Origin: JAVVHH01 sp965276815
GTDB taxonomy: Bacteria; Pseudomonadota; Alphaproteobacteria; Acetobacterales; Acetobacteraceae
Assembly (NCBI GenBank): GCA_965276815.1
Contig: CBDIBE010000009.1
Location: 62,001 to 126,000 of the forward strand
Reading direction: 5' to 3'
Length of the DNA: 64,000 nt
Part shown: piece after piece, positions 1-8,439 of the stretch
Layout of the letters: the number at the start of each line of letters is the position of its first letter
How positions within the stretch are numbered: position 1 is the stretch's first letter
The notes under the pieces: generated by a model
Databases searched by the model: none
Told to the model about the DNA's origin: nothing
The model's input: the letters and a program-made list of their open reading frames with translations, nothing else
Made by a program: the position numbers and the translations under genes

Positions 1-173
1 GCCTTGCGGATCGCCGTCCAGCTCGTCTGCACCGGGTCATAGGGCGTGATCCAGGGCGCCGCGAGTGCGGCGACGACGAACAGCGTGATGATGACCAGCC
101 CGACCACCGCGGCGGGGCGGCCGCGGAAGCGCTGGAGCGCGAGGGATGCCGGGCTTGCCTGCGTCTCGCTCAA
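1..173 (-). CDS. ABC transporter permease, DppC/OppC type (partial, N-terminus only)
   Basis: Only the first ~57 codons lie in the window; the gene continues past the left edge. The product begins LSETQASPAS and has one hydrophobic segment (AVVGLVIITLFVVAALAAPW) followed by the ITPYDP motif. Both are typical of the N-terminus of the second inner-membrane permease of peptide/nickel ABC importers (family BPD_transp_1 with OppC_N). The start is a TTG (171-173) whose last two bases lie in the TGA stop of the upstream permease, a 4-nt TTGA overlap that implies translational coupling. It would pair with the DppB-like permease and the binding protein at 1127-2629. An ATPase is expected further left. 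Confidence 0.85.
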   Translation of the reverse strand, partial: MSETQASPASLALQRFRGRPAAVVGLVIITLFVVAALAAPWITPYDPVQTSWTAIRK

Positions 174-1117
174 GCGTTGCGCAGCCGCGGATTGATCACG
201 ACGTAGAGCACGTCGGCCAGCAGGTTCAGCAGGATATAGATGCCAGCGGTCACCAGCACGACTCCCTGCACCACCGGGTAATCCCGGTTGAACACTGCAT
301 CGACGATCAGCTTGCCGAAGCCGGGGATGCTGAACACCTGCTCGGTCAGCACGGCGCCCGACAGCAGCGTGCCCAGCTCGAGCGCGCCGAGCGTCACCAC
401 CGGCACCAGTGCGTTGCGGAACGCGTGCCGCACGATCACCACGGTCTCCCGCAGCCCCTTGGCGCGCGCGGTCCGCACGTAGTCTTGGTCGAGCGCGGTC
501 AGCATGGCGCTCCGCGTATGCCGCATCAGGATCGCGGCAATCGCGTTGCCGAGCACGAAAGCGGGCATGATGGTGGTGGCCAGCGACTGTCGCCAGTCCT
601 CGAACGGCGACACGTAGCCGGAGGGCGGCAGCCAGCCGAGCTGCACCGAGACCAGCAGGATCAGCATGATCCCGAGCCAGAAATTCGGCGTGGACAGCCC
701 GGCGAGCCCGAAGAAGTTGACCAGATAATCCCACACCGTGTTGCGGTAGACCGCGGACAGCACGCCGGCCGGGACGCCGATGCAGAGCGCGATGATAAAC
801 GCCATGAAGGAGAGCTGCAGCGTGACCGGCAGCTTGGTCAGGATCAGCTCAGAGACCGGCTCGCGGATGCGCCAGCTGAAGCCGAGATTGCCGTGCAGCA
901 CGCCGCCGATCCAATGCAGGTACTGGATCGGCAGCGGCCGGTCGAGCCAGAGCTCGGCGCGGATTTGCGCCAGCACTTGCGGGCTGCCCCGCTCTTCGCC
1001 GGCAAGCACCATGGCCGGGTCGCCTGGCATAAGCTGCTGCAGAGCGAAGACGAGGATACTGACGAGCAGGATGGTCGGCAGCACCTGCAGCAGGCGGGCG
1101 CCGAGATGGCCGCGCAA
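170..1117 (-). CDS. ABC transporter permease, DppB/OppB type
   Basis: A 315-residue inner-membrane permease of a peptide/nickel-type importer. It has an N-terminal transmembrane segment (residues ~10-30), the family signature LMPGDPA just after it, several hydrophobic helices, and the ATPase-contact EAA-like loop with RTARAKGL around residue 215. Length and order match DppB/GsiC/OppB. It lies 9 nt downstream of the binding-protein gene (1127-2629) and overlaps the next permease by 4 nt, so the three form one operon transcribed leftwards. The substrate cannot be told from sequence: dipeptides, oligopeptides, glutathione or nickel are all possible for this family. Confidence 0.9.
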   Translation of the reverse strand: MRGHLGARLLQVLPTILLVSILVFALQQLMPGDPAMVLAGEERGSPQVLAQIRAELWLDRPLPIQYLHWIGGVLHGNLGFSWRIREPVSELILTKLPVTLQLSFMAFIIALCIGVPAGVLSAVYRNTVWDYLVNFFGLAGLSTPNFWLGIMLILLVSVQLGWLPPSGYVSPFEDWRQSLATTIMPAFVLGNAIAAILMRHTRSAMLTALDQDYVRTARAKGLRETVVIVRHAFRNALVPVVTLGALELGTLLSGAVLTEQVFSIPGFGKLIVDAVFNRDYPVVQGVVLVTAGIYILLNLLADVLYVVINPRLRNA

Positions 1118-1126
1118 GGCCCGCCC

Positions 1127-2629
1127 CTACTTCGCCAAGCTCACGCCCTGCAGGCGGATCATCCCGTCCGGCACCTGCTGGAACCCGCTGACCGCGGCCG
1201 ACATGCCGACGATATTCTTCGAATACCAGAGATACAGCTCCGGCAGGTCCTGCGAGACGTGCTGGAAGACTTGCGCGTAGAGCGACCGGCGCTGTCCGTC
1301 GTCCGAAGCTTCGCGCGCCTGTTCCAGGAGCTTGTCAACGTCCGGGTTGGAGTAGTGGCTGTCGTTCAAGGCCCCGCCGGTGTGCAGGAACTGGTAGAGA
1401 TTCCCGTCCGGATCGGCCCGGCCGGACCACGCCGTCAGAAAGGCCTCGTAATCGCCGCGGCTCGCCGCATCCAACGCGGAGGCGTATTCCGAAGCGGTGA
1501 TCTGCACGTCGAACCCGGCCTCCGACGCCATCGACTGGATCACCTCGCCGACCTGCCGCAGATCCGGATTGTTCGGCACGACCAGATGCACCGTGACCGG
1601 CAGCTTCACGCCGGCCTGCTGCAGCAGTGCCTTCGCGGCGGCCACGTCGCGGGGCGGCGACTTCAGATCGGGCACGAACATCGGGCTGCTTGGCGGGATC
1701 GACTCCGCGGAGATCGCGTACAGGCCGTTATAAACCACCTGCACCAGCGCATTCTTATCGATCGAGCGCAGGAAGGCCTGCCGCACCTTCGCGTTCTGAC
1801 CGACCGGCGTGTTCGCGCGCGGCCCGTTCGCCAGGTTGAACTCGATATACTGAAAGCCCAGCGCGTTCATCATCGCCAGCTTGAGCTTCGGGTCCTTCTT
1901 CACCGCGTCCACATCGGTCGGCACGATATATTCCGACAGGTCGATACTGCCCGCCTGCAGATTGGCCAGCCGTATCGAGCTGTCGGGGATGATCTGGTAG
2001 GTCACCCGATCCAAGTGAATGTTGGCCGCGTCCCAATATTGCGGGAACCGCTCGAGCGTAATGTGGTCCTCCGGCACGCGCTCGACGAACTTGAACGGCC
2101 CGGCGCAGACCGGCTTCAGGCCGAAATCCTTGCCCTCCGCCTGCGCCGCCGTCGGCGAGACGATCATCCCGGACCGGTCGGTGAGCTGCGCGAGGAACGG
2201 CGAGGACGGCGTCTTCAGGACGATCTTGACCGTCAGCGGATCCACCACCTCGACATGGTCCATCGCGTTGATCTCGGAGCGCCGGAAGCTGCCCTGCATG
2301 TTGAGATGCCGTTCGAGCGAGTACTTCACCGCTGCCGCGTCCATTTTCGTGCCGTCCTGGAACAGCACGCCGGGGCGCAGCTTGATCAGCAGGGTCTTCG
2401 AGTCGGTCCATTCATGGCTCAGCGCCAATTGCGGCACGATCTCCAGCTTGGCGTTGATGTCGAACAGCTTGTCGCAGAGCCCGGCGAACACGATGCGGCT
2501 GACGTAAGTCCGCGCCTGGGTCGGGTCGAGGCTGTCCGGGTCCTCGCGCAGCGCGATCCGAAAGTTCTGCGCCGAGACCGGCCCGGCGAGGACGACAGCG
2601 CAGGCGGCTGCCAAGAACAGGTGGCGCAT
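1127..2629 (-). CDS. ABC transporter substrate-binding protein, family 5 (peptide/nickel type)
   Basis: A 500-residue periplasmic binding protein of the SBP_bac_5 family (DppA/OppA/NikA). I start it at the ATG at 2627-2629 because a GGAG ribosome-binding site lies just upstream and a classic Sec signal peptide follows (MRHLFLAAACAVVLAGPVSA, cleavage likely after SAQ). The mature part begins with the family pattern REDPDSLDPTQA and contains LSHEWTDSKTLLIKLRPGVLF. It is the first gene of the leftward operon with the DppB/DppC-like permeases. A related binding protein, also with a GRPDPDGN-type motif, is cut by the right edge (63654-64000), so the region carries at least two such systems. Confidence 0.92.
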   Translation of the reverse strand: MRHLFLAAACAVVLAGPVSAQNFRIALREDPDSLDPTQARTYVSRIVFAGLCDKLFDINAKLEIVPQLALSHEWTDSKTLLIKLRPGVLFQDGTKMDAAAVKYSLERHLNMQGSFRRSEINAMDHVEVVDPLTVKIVLKTPSSPFLAQLTDRSGMIVSPTAAQAEGKDFGLKPVCAGPFKFVERVPEDHITLERFPQYWDAANIHLDRVTYQIIPDSSIRLANLQAGSIDLSEYIVPTDVDAVKKDPKLKLAMMNALGFQYIEFNLANGPRANTPVGQNAKVRQAFLRSIDKNALVQVVYNGLYAISAESIPPSSPMFVPDLKSPPRDVAAAKALLQQAGVKLPVTVHLVVPNNPDLRQVGEVIQSMASEAGFDVQITASEYASALDAASRGDYEAFLTAWSGRADPDGNLYQFLHTGGALNDSHYSNPDVDKLLEQAREASDDGQRRSLYAQVFQHVSQDLPELYLWYSKNIVGMSAAVSGFQQVPDGMIRLQGVSLAK

Positions 2630-2737
2630 GAAGGCTCCGCGGTCATCTGATTGCCTTATGGCGACACTGCCGCCCCTTATGCCGTCTGGCAAGCATCGTG
2701 CAGCCAGCTACCGCCTGCTCTCGCGATCTGCGCTAGA

Positions 2738-3187
2738 ATGGCCGGCATGGACCCAATCCTGACCGTCACCGACGCGCCCAGCCCGGAGGCGAGCGCCCTG
2801 ATTTCGAGGGGACTTGACCAGCACAACCGCGACCAGGTCGACGCCTGGGACGGCAGGCCGCTTGCCGTGCTGGTCTGCGACCCGGGCAGCGGCGCCGTGC
2901 TCGGCGGCCTCACCGGGCGGACCTCGCTCGGCCTCGTCTTCATCGATCTCGTCTATCTGCCCGCCGCGCTGCGCGGGCGCGGTTACGGCACGCGGATCCT
3001 GCAGGAGGCCGAAGCAGAGGCTCGGCGCCGGGGCTGCCGCGGCGGCGTGCTCTACACAATCACCTTCCAGGCGCCCGAGTTCTACGCCCGCCATGGCTGG
3101 GAAGAGTTCGGCCGCGTCGAATGCGACCCGCCCGGCACCGCACGCGTGTTCTTTCGCAAGGCTTTCGAGAAGGCCGAAACGCGGTAG
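2738..3187 (+). CDS. GNAT-family N-acetyltransferase
   Basis: A protein of about 149 residues with the GNAT fold. The acetyl-CoA pyrophosphate-binding motif A is clear (VYLPAALRGRGYGTRIL, with RGRGYG at about residue 79), followed by a C-terminal beta strand and FYARHGWEEFG, typical of motif B in single-domain acetyltransferases. Two ATGs three codons apart (2738 and 2747) are possible starts; an open frame reaches back to 2651, but codons before 2738 look non-coding. The substrate is unknown. It is transcribed divergently from the peptide-binding protein with about 108 nt between them. Confidence 0.85.
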   Translation: MAGMDPILTVTDAPSPEASALISRGLDQHNRDQVDAWDGRPLAVLVCDPGSGAVLGGLTGRTSLGLVFIDLVYLPAALRGRGYGTRILQEAEAEARRRGCRGGVLYTITFQAPEFYARHGWEEFGRVECDPPGTARVFFRKAFEKAETR

Positions 3188-3249
3188 ATCTCTAGCTGGT
3201 CGTTAATTCTGGCTTGTAAGACCCTGATTCGTCCGTGTAGTCCGACGAA

Positions 3250-3888
3250 ATGGCAAACACCTTCAAGTTCCCGCCCCGCGCCCGCCGACCCTGGCTGGCG
3301 CTCGCCGCGTTCCTGGCCGGCTGCCAAGCCGCGCCAGCGCATCCACAAACCAGCGCTGCCGACCTGGCCGTGCCGGACGCTCCGGCCGTCCCCGTCACCG
3401 GCTGCCCGCATGATCGCACGGCGCGGCTGACCACCGGCCTCGTCGTCAAATACGCCGGCGCCGACAGCAGCAACCCGGCGACCTGCCTCGTCACCTGGAA
3501 CGGCCGCCGCCACCGCTACGTGCTCGGAGTCGTCGCCAAGGCGCACGGCCAACGCATCAGCCCGCAGGAGCCCCAAGCGATCCGGACCGCGCTGCAAGGT
3601 CCGACCGGCACCAAGGCCGAGTTCGAGGACGCACAGGCCGCACTTTGGGGCCGGGTCACGGTCGAGCACGTCGCCGACCCGATTCTCATGCTCAACGGCA
3701 AGCCACGCCGCACCGTGCAACTCCGCATCGTCCGTCACGACGCGCGCGGGCGCTCCAACGTTCGTTCGGTCACGCTGTACTGGATCGATGTTCGCACCGG
3801 CATCGCCCTGCGCCAGCAAGTCGTGACCGAGATGGACGATGGGCGGAGCATGGCCAACGACGTCTGGCGGATCGAGAGTCTCGGCTAA
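3250..3888 (+). CDS. Predicted lipoprotein of unknown function
   Basis: A 212-residue protein I do not recognise as a named family. It has a basic N-terminus, a hydrophobic stretch and a lipobox-like LAGC at residues ~22-25, suggesting export and lipidation. The remainder is soluble-looking, with a Cys pair and a late beta-rich segment (VTLYWIDVRTGIALRQQ) resembling small outer-membrane-associated or LolA-like domains, but I cannot assign it. Its stop overlaps the ATG of the N-acetylmuramoyl-L-alanine amidase by one base (TAATG), so the two are probably co-expressed. A cell-envelope role is inferred from that pairing only. Confidence 0.65.
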   Translation: MANTFKFPPRARRPWLALAAFLAGCQAAPAHPQTSAADLAVPDAPAVPVTGCPHDRTARLTTGLVVKYAGADSSNPATCLVTWNGRRHRYVLGVVAKAHGQRISPQEPQAIRTALQGPTGTKAEFEDAQAALWGRVTVEHVADPILMLNGKPRRTVQLRIVRHDARGRSNVRSVTLYWIDVRTGIALRQQVVTEMDDGRSMANDVWRIESLG

Positions 3889-4724
3889 TGCGGCGGCGGC
3901 CCAGCATTCTGGCCCTCGCCTCGGTTTTGCTCCCGGTTGTCACCGGGCCGGTGCTCGCCAAGCCAATCTCCGGCGGCACCGTCTGTTGCACGAGCACGAC
4001 TCGCCGGCCCAATCACGTTCGGACCGCCGCCCCCCGCGGGCGGCCGCTTCGTGCGCGAGCGGGACATCACCGACCGGAGTTGCCCGTTATCCTGATCGAC
4101 GCCGGACATGGCGGGCCGGATTCCGGCGCCGTCGGCTTCTCCGGCACCCTCGAGAAAACTGTCGCGCTTGCCACCGCGCAGGAACTCGCTCGCCAGCTCG
4201 AGGCGACGCACCATTACCGTGTCGTCCTCACGCGCAACTCCGACGTCTTCGTCCCGCTGCAAACCCGGCTGCGAATGGTCGGCAGCACCCATGCCGCCCT
4301 GATGATCTCGATCCACGCCGACGCGTCGACGAACCCGCGCGTCCGGGGCGCCAGTATCTACGTCCGCTCGGCCGGGCCAGATGCGACCGTGACCCAGCTT
4401 CCGGCGCATCGCGGCGCCTCGCCGGCGATGGCCGATGCCCTGAAGGAGCCGCCGCCGGGCTCCGAACTGCTCCAACTCGCGCTGGTCAGCAGCCTCGACG
4501 ACGATATCCTGATGACGCGTTCACCGGCCAGGCACGCCCATCTGCATGTCCTCGCCGCCGCTTGCGTCCCAAGCGTTCTCGTCGAGATGGGCTACATCAC
4601 CAACCGGCAAGACGAAGCGCTGCTCCGCAAGCCACGCCACCGGGCCACAATCGCGCGCGCGATCCGCGACGCGGTTGAAGATTACTTCCACCAACAGCCG
4701 GGAACGCCGAAGCCGCACACCTGA
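3888..4724 (+). CDS. N-acetylmuramoyl-L-alanine amidase (Amidase_3)
   Basis: A 278-residue periplasmic zinc amidase that cleaves the MurNAc-L-Ala bond of peptidoglycan. The start ATG overlaps the TAA of the lipoprotein gene, and a signal peptide follows (MRRRPSILALASVLLPVVTGPVLA). The catalytic domain begins at residue ~65 with VILIDAGHGGPDSGAVG (zinc His). Next come EKTVALA (zinc Glu), the RNSDVFVPLQTR segment, MISIHADA (second zinc His) and, near the end, VPSVLVEMGYITN with the catalytic Glu. There is no AMIN domain and the chain is shorter than AmiC. It converges with the dehydrogenase at 4737, 12 nt away. Confidence 0.92.
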   Translation: MRRRPSILALASVLLPVVTGPVLAKPISGGTVCCTSTTRRPNHVRTAAPRGRPLRARAGHHRPELPVILIDAGHGGPDSGAVGFSGTLEKTVALATAQELARQLEATHHYRVVLTRNSDVFVPLQTRLRMVGSTHAALMISIHADASTNPRVRGASIYVRSAGPDATVTQLPAHRGASPAMADALKEPPPGSELLQLALVSSLDDDILMTRSPARHAHLHVLAAACVPSVLVEMGYITNRQDEALLRKPRHRATIARAIRDAVEDYFHQQPGTPKPHT

Positions 4725-4736
4725 GCGGCCGCTTGC

Positions 4737-5774
4737 TTACGCGCCAAGCCGGCGCGTCACCGCCTGCGCGAACTCCTGGGTCGAGGCGGATCCACCCAGG
4801 TCGCGCGTCCGCACCCCATCCGCGTTCAGCGCCGCGTCGATCGCGGCGCGCAGCCGCGTCGCCAAATCGACCCGGCCGACATGATCCAGCATCAGCCCGG
4901 CCGCCAGCAACAGCGCGGTCGGGTTGGCGACGCCCTTGCCCGCGATATCCGGCGCCGAACCGTGCACCGCCTCGAAGATCGCGCCCTTTTCGCCGATATT
5001 GGCCCCCGGCGCCGCCCCCAGCCCGCCGACCAGGCCGGCGATCAAGTCGGACAGGATGTCGCCGAACAGATTGGTGGTGACGATCACGTCGAACTGCCAA
5101 GGGTTCAGCACGAGCTGCATCGCGCATGCATCGACGATGCGGTCGTCACAGGCGATCCGGCCCTCATACTCCTTCGCCACGTCCCGCGCCGTGTCGAGGA
5201 ACACGCCGGTCAGCGCCTTCAGCACGTTGGCCTTGTGCACGATGGTGACCTTCTTGCGCCCGAGCTTGAGCGCATGCTCGAAGGCGAAGCGCGCGATCCG
5301 CTGCGAGCCGTCCCGCGTGTTGACGCCGGACGAGATCGCCACCGCGTGCGGGTCGTCGCCGATCGGGATGTAGTGCTCGAAGGCGACGTAGAGCCCCTCG
5401 AGGTTCTCGCGGATCAGCACAAGGTCGATGTTGTCGAACCGGCCGCCAGGCACCAGCGTGTGCGCCGGGCGGAGATTGGCGTAGAGGTGGAATTCCTCGC
5501 GCAGCCGCACGTTGACCGAACGGAAGCCGCCGCCGACCGGCGTGGTCAGCGGCCCTTTGAGGGCCAGCTTGGTGCGCCGAATGCTGTCCAGCAGCGCGCC
5601 AGGCAGCGGGTCACCGGCCGACTCGATCCCCGCGAGGCCGCCCTGCTGCACCTCCCAGACGAACGGGGCGCCGAGCGCGTCCAAGATGGAGACAACCACT
5701 TCGGAGATTTCCGGACCGATCCCGTCGCCTGGGATCAGCGTCGCCGGGATTTGGCCGCTCGTTGCGTTCGTCAT
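4737..5774 (-). CDS. NAD-dependent isocitrate/isopropylmalate-family dehydrogenase, isocitrate-dehydrogenase-like
   Basis: A 345-residue metal-dependent beta-decarboxylating dehydrogenase. It starts IPATLIPGDGIGPEIS, typical of NAD-isocitrate and isopropylmalate dehydrogenases. The substrate loop reads SVNVRLRE, with the Ser and Asn seen in isocitrate dehydrogenases rather than the Glu/Leu pattern of LeuB. Catalytic Tyr (GLYVAFEH), Lys (VHKANVLK) and metal Asp residues (LFGDILSDL) are present, and GSAPDIAGKGVANPTA closes the NAD site. It lies 13 nt after the NitT/TauT-type permease on the same strand, so it probably belongs to that transporter operon. This makes a non-TCA substrate (for example tartrate or another malate analogue) worth considering. 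Confidence 0.85.
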   Translation of the reverse strand: MTNATSGQIPATLIPGDGIGPEISEVVVSILDALGAPFVWEVQQGGLAGIESAGDPLPGALLDSIRRTKLALKGPLTTPVGGGFRSVNVRLREEFHLYANLRPAHTLVPGGRFDNIDLVLIRENLEGLYVAFEHYIPIGDDPHAVAISSGVNTRDGSQRIARFAFEHALKLGRKKVTIVHKANVLKALTGVFLDTARDVAKEYEGRIACDDRIVDACAMQLVLNPWQFDVIVTTNLFGDILSDLIAGLVGGLGAAPGANIGEKGAIFEAVHGSAPDIAGKGVANPTALLLAAGLMLDHVGRVDLATRLRAAIDAALNADGVRTRDLGGSASTQEFAQAVTRRLGA

Positions 5775-5787
5775 TTGGACTCCTAGC

Positions 5788-6579
5788 CTATCGCCAGCGC
5801 AACAGCCAGGCCTCTAACCGCCCGAGCACCCAGGCCACCGTTAGCCCCAGCAGAGATAACACGACGATCCCGGCCAGCAAATTGTCGGTGTCGTAGAGAT
5901 TGCCCGCCTGCAGCACGAAGGCGCCGATGCCGCGCTCGGCGCCGATCATCTCGGCCGCCACCAGCAGGATGATGGCGATCGAGGTCGTCACCCGGAACCC
6001 GGCCAGGATCGAGGGCAGCGCGCCCGGCAGCACGATCCGCCACATGATCGCCGCCCGGCTCAGCCCGAAGGCCTGGCCCATCCGCACCAGCCCGCGCGGC
6101 AAGGCGTCCACGCCCGCGGCCGTGCTGATCACCGTCGGGAAGAACACGCCGAAAGCCAGCGTCACATCCTTTGAGCCCTCGCCGATGCCGAACCAGATGA
6201 TGAACAGCGGCACCAGCGCGATCTTCGGGATCGGGAACAGCGCCGACACCACCGCCATCCCCGGCGAGCGCGCCCAGGTCGACACGCCCACGAGGAACCC
6301 CACCACGACCCCGCACACGGTACCGATCGACCAGCCGATCGCCAAGCGGACCAGCGAGGCGCTGAGATTGCTCCACAGCTCGCCGCTCAGCGTGAGCTGG
6401 ACCAGCGCGCGGGAGATCGCGATCGGCGCCGGCAGGAACATCGTCGAGATCAGCCCAGCGCTCGCCCCCGCCTGCCACAGCGCCACCAGCAACAACAATG
6501 TCCCTACCGCGGCCGCCGGGACCCTACGCGGCGCGAAGCCGCGGGCGCGGAACGGGACCGGCCCCGCGATCTCAGGCAA
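5788..6579 (-). CDS. ABC transporter permease, SsuC/TauC (NitT/TauT) type
   Basis: A 263-residue inner-membrane permease with about six transmembrane segments and a BPD_transp_1 domain. The EAA loop region reads RMGQAFGLSRAAIMWRIVLPGALPSILAG and the end contains RGIGAFVLQAG, both typical of nitrate/sulfonate/taurine and thiamine-precursor importers. It overlaps the ATPase gene by 8 nt, so the order on the minus strand is binding protein, ATPase, permease, then the dehydrogenase at 4737. The substrate is not evident. Confidence 0.9.
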   Translation of the reverse strand: MPEIAGPVPFRARGFAPRRVPAAAVGTLLLLVALWQAGASAGLISTMFLPAPIAISRALVQLTLSGELWSNLSASLVRLAIGWSIGTVCGVVVGFLVGVSTWARSPGMAVVSALFPIPKIALVPLFIIWFGIGEGSKDVTLAFGVFFPTVISTAAGVDALPRGLVRMGQAFGLSRAAIMWRIVLPGALPSILAGFRVTTSIAIILLVAAEMIGAERGIGAFVLQAGNLYDTDNLLAGIVVLSLLGLTVAWVLGRLEAWLLRWR

Positions 6580-7348
6580 CCACGCGCTCCCGCTCGGCCG
6601 CCGCCGCGTCGTGCCGGATCATGTCCCAGAGCTGCGTTTGCACCCGGATCAGCTCGGGATCGTCGTCGGCGCGCCCGGAGAGCGGCCGGTCGATCTCGAC
6701 CACGTCGCGGACCCGGCCGGGCCGCCGCGACAGCACGGCGATCCGGTGCCCCAGCCGGACCGCCTCGGCCAGATTATGCGTGACATAGACGGTCGTCGTC
6801 CCGGCTCGCTCGATCAGCCCGGCAAACTCGTCCAGCAGCAGCGCCCGCGTTTGCGCGTCGAGCGCCGAGAGCGGCTCGTCCATCAGCAGGCAGGCCGGCC
6901 GCACCGCCAGCGCCCGCGCGATCCCGACCCGCTGGCGCATGCCGCCGGACAGCTCCTTCGGCCAGGCATCGGCGAACGCTTCGAGCCCCGTGAGCGCCAG
7001 CATTTCCTTGACCCGCGCCCGCCGCGCCGGCGGCGGCAGCCGCCCCAACACCAGCTCGACATTGCCAGCCACGGTCCGCCATGGCAGCAGCGCAAAATCC
7101 TGGAACACCGGAGTCATGACGTTGAGGCAGTCCTCGGCGACATGCCCATCCATCAGGACGCGGCCGGCAGACGGCTGGAGCAGACCGCCAATGATGCCCA
7201 GCAGCGTGCTCTTGCCGCAGCCGGAGGGGCCGATAAGCACCAGGACCCGGCCGGGCTCCGCGACGAGGTCGATCCCGTCCAGCACCTCCAGCCGCTTATA
7301 CCGGTGACTGACGCCCTGGATGGTAATCCGGACCCGTGACCCGGTCAT
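6572..7348 (-). CDS. ABC transporter ATPase, SsuB/TauB (NitT/TauT) type
   Basis: A 258-residue nucleotide-binding subunit. It has Walker A GPSGCGKST (residues ~39-47), a Q-loop VFQDFALLPW, the signature LSGGMRQRVGIARAL and Walker B CLLMDEPLSALD, then the switch His in THNLAEAV. The DFALLPW pattern is usual for the nitrate/sulfonate/taurine group. The ATG overlaps the stop of the binding-protein gene by 4 nt (7345-7348) and the gene overlaps the permease by 8 nt, showing a tightly coupled operon. Confidence 0.93.
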   Translation of the reverse strand: MTGSRVRITIQGVSHRYKRLEVLDGIDLVAEPGRVLVLIGPSGCGKSTLLGIIGGLLQPSAGRVLMDGHVAEDCLNVMTPVFQDFALLPWRTVAGNVELVLGRLPPPARRARVKEMLALTGLEAFADAWPKELSGGMRQRVGIARALAVRPACLLMDEPLSALDAQTRALLLDEFAGLIERAGTTTVYVTHNLAEAVRLGHRIAVLSRRPGRVRDVVEIDRPLSGRADDDPELIRVQTQLWDMIRHDAAAAERERVVA

Positions 7349-8355
7349 TGCGCCGGCAGCACCGGGATGAAGCTGGTGTCGACGATGCTGGCCGGGTCGG
7401 CGCCCGGTTTGATCAGGCCTTGCGCGACGAACCAGCGCAACTGCGCCTCGACGTCGTTCACGTCGAGCGCGCCGTCCTTGTCGTAGTAGCCGAGACCATC
7501 GAGGATTTTTTGCCGCGCGTCCGGATCGCCTGTGTAGAGGTATTTTTGGATGTCGGCGATCGCTGCGTCTGTTTTGGCATCGTCGATGAGCTTGCCCTGC
7601 CGATCGCGCCGGAAAAACGCCTCGCGGTAGTCTTCGACGCCGTGCATATAAGCGCGGGCAAAGCGGTGCAGGGCGTCCGGATTGTCGTTGATCATGCGGA
7701 CTGGCGCGAACACCGCGGTCAACTGATACGGCACGAGGTCGCCGACCCAGGCGATGATCTTGGCCTCGCCGCTCGCCTCCAGCGGCTTGGCCTGCGAGGC
7801 GATCGCCATCGTCGCATCCACCTGCCCAGTCCGCACGGCTGCGATCATGTTGCCGATCGTCTGCAGCGGCCGCAGCGTGATCGACTTCAGGTCGACCCCC
7901 GCCTTCTCGGCGATGCGCCCAACCATATAGTGGAACGACGCCCCATATTGGGTGATCCCGAACGAGTGGCCGCCCAGCTTGTCGACCGAGGTCAGCCCGG
8001 AATCAAAGGCCTTCTTGGATACCAGCACGGCCGTCCCCTGGAAGCCCTTCTCCTCATGCAGCCCGCCGCCGATCACCTTCAGCGTGCCGCGGCCGGCCAG
8101 GCTGAAGAATCCGCCGGTCAGCGCGGTCACGCCGACGTCGAGGTCGCCGGCGACGGCCGCCGCCGCGATCGGTTGCGCGGCCTCGAAGAAGCGGAACTCG
8201 GCGTCGAGCCCCTCGTCGCGGAAATAGCCGCGCTGCATGGCGAGATAGAGCGGCGCGGGGGAGAGCGTGTGCAGCAGGCCGATGCGCAGCTTGTCTGCGG
8301 CCCAGCCAGGTCCGGCCAGGCTCAGAACCATCAGCAACGCCAGCACGATCCGCAT
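7345..8355 (-). CDS. ABC transporter substrate-binding protein, NitT/TauT (NMT1/SsuA) type
   Basis: A 336-residue periplasmic binding protein. The ATG at 8353-8355 follows a purine-rich GGGGGGAA ribosome site and encodes a Sec signal peptide ending GPGWAAD. The mature protein starts KLRIGLLHTLSPAPLYLAMQRGYF, the hallmark of NMT1/THI5-like and SsuA-like proteins, and the expected EGLDAEFRFF follows. It is first in the four-gene minus-strand operon ending with the dehydrogenase at 4737. Ligands of this family include sulfonates, nitrate, pyrimidine precursors and aromatic acids; the sequence alone does not decide. Confidence 0.9.
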   Translation of the reverse strand: MRIVLALLMVLSLAGPGWAADKLRIGLLHTLSPAPLYLAMQRGYFRDEGLDAEFRFFEAAQPIAAAAVAGDLDVGVTALTGGFFSLAGRGTLKVIGGGLHEEKGFQGTAVLVSKKAFDSGLTSVDKLGGHSFGITQYGASFHYMVGRIAEKAGVDLKSITLRPLQTIGNMIAAVRTGQVDATMAIASQAKPLEASGEAKIIAWVGDLVPYQLTAVFAPVRMINDNPDALHRFARAYMHGVEDYREAFFRRDRQGKLIDDAKTDAAIADIQKYLYTGDPDARQKILDGLGYYDKDGALDVNDVEAQLRWFVAQGLIKPGADPASIVDTSFIPVLPAQ

Positions 8356-8439
8356 CTGCGTTCCCCCCCGAAGCGTCCCGGCTGCATGCCATAACTGCGC
8401 CGGGTTGCACAGGATCGGTCGGGTGCCCATACCGGCGGC

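Noticed and set aside
146..2650. 834-codon open frame on the plus strand
   Set aside because: It runs antisense to the DppB-like permease and binding protein, has His/Gln/Arg-rich low-complexity composition and no domain. It is a typical shadow frame in high-GC DNA.
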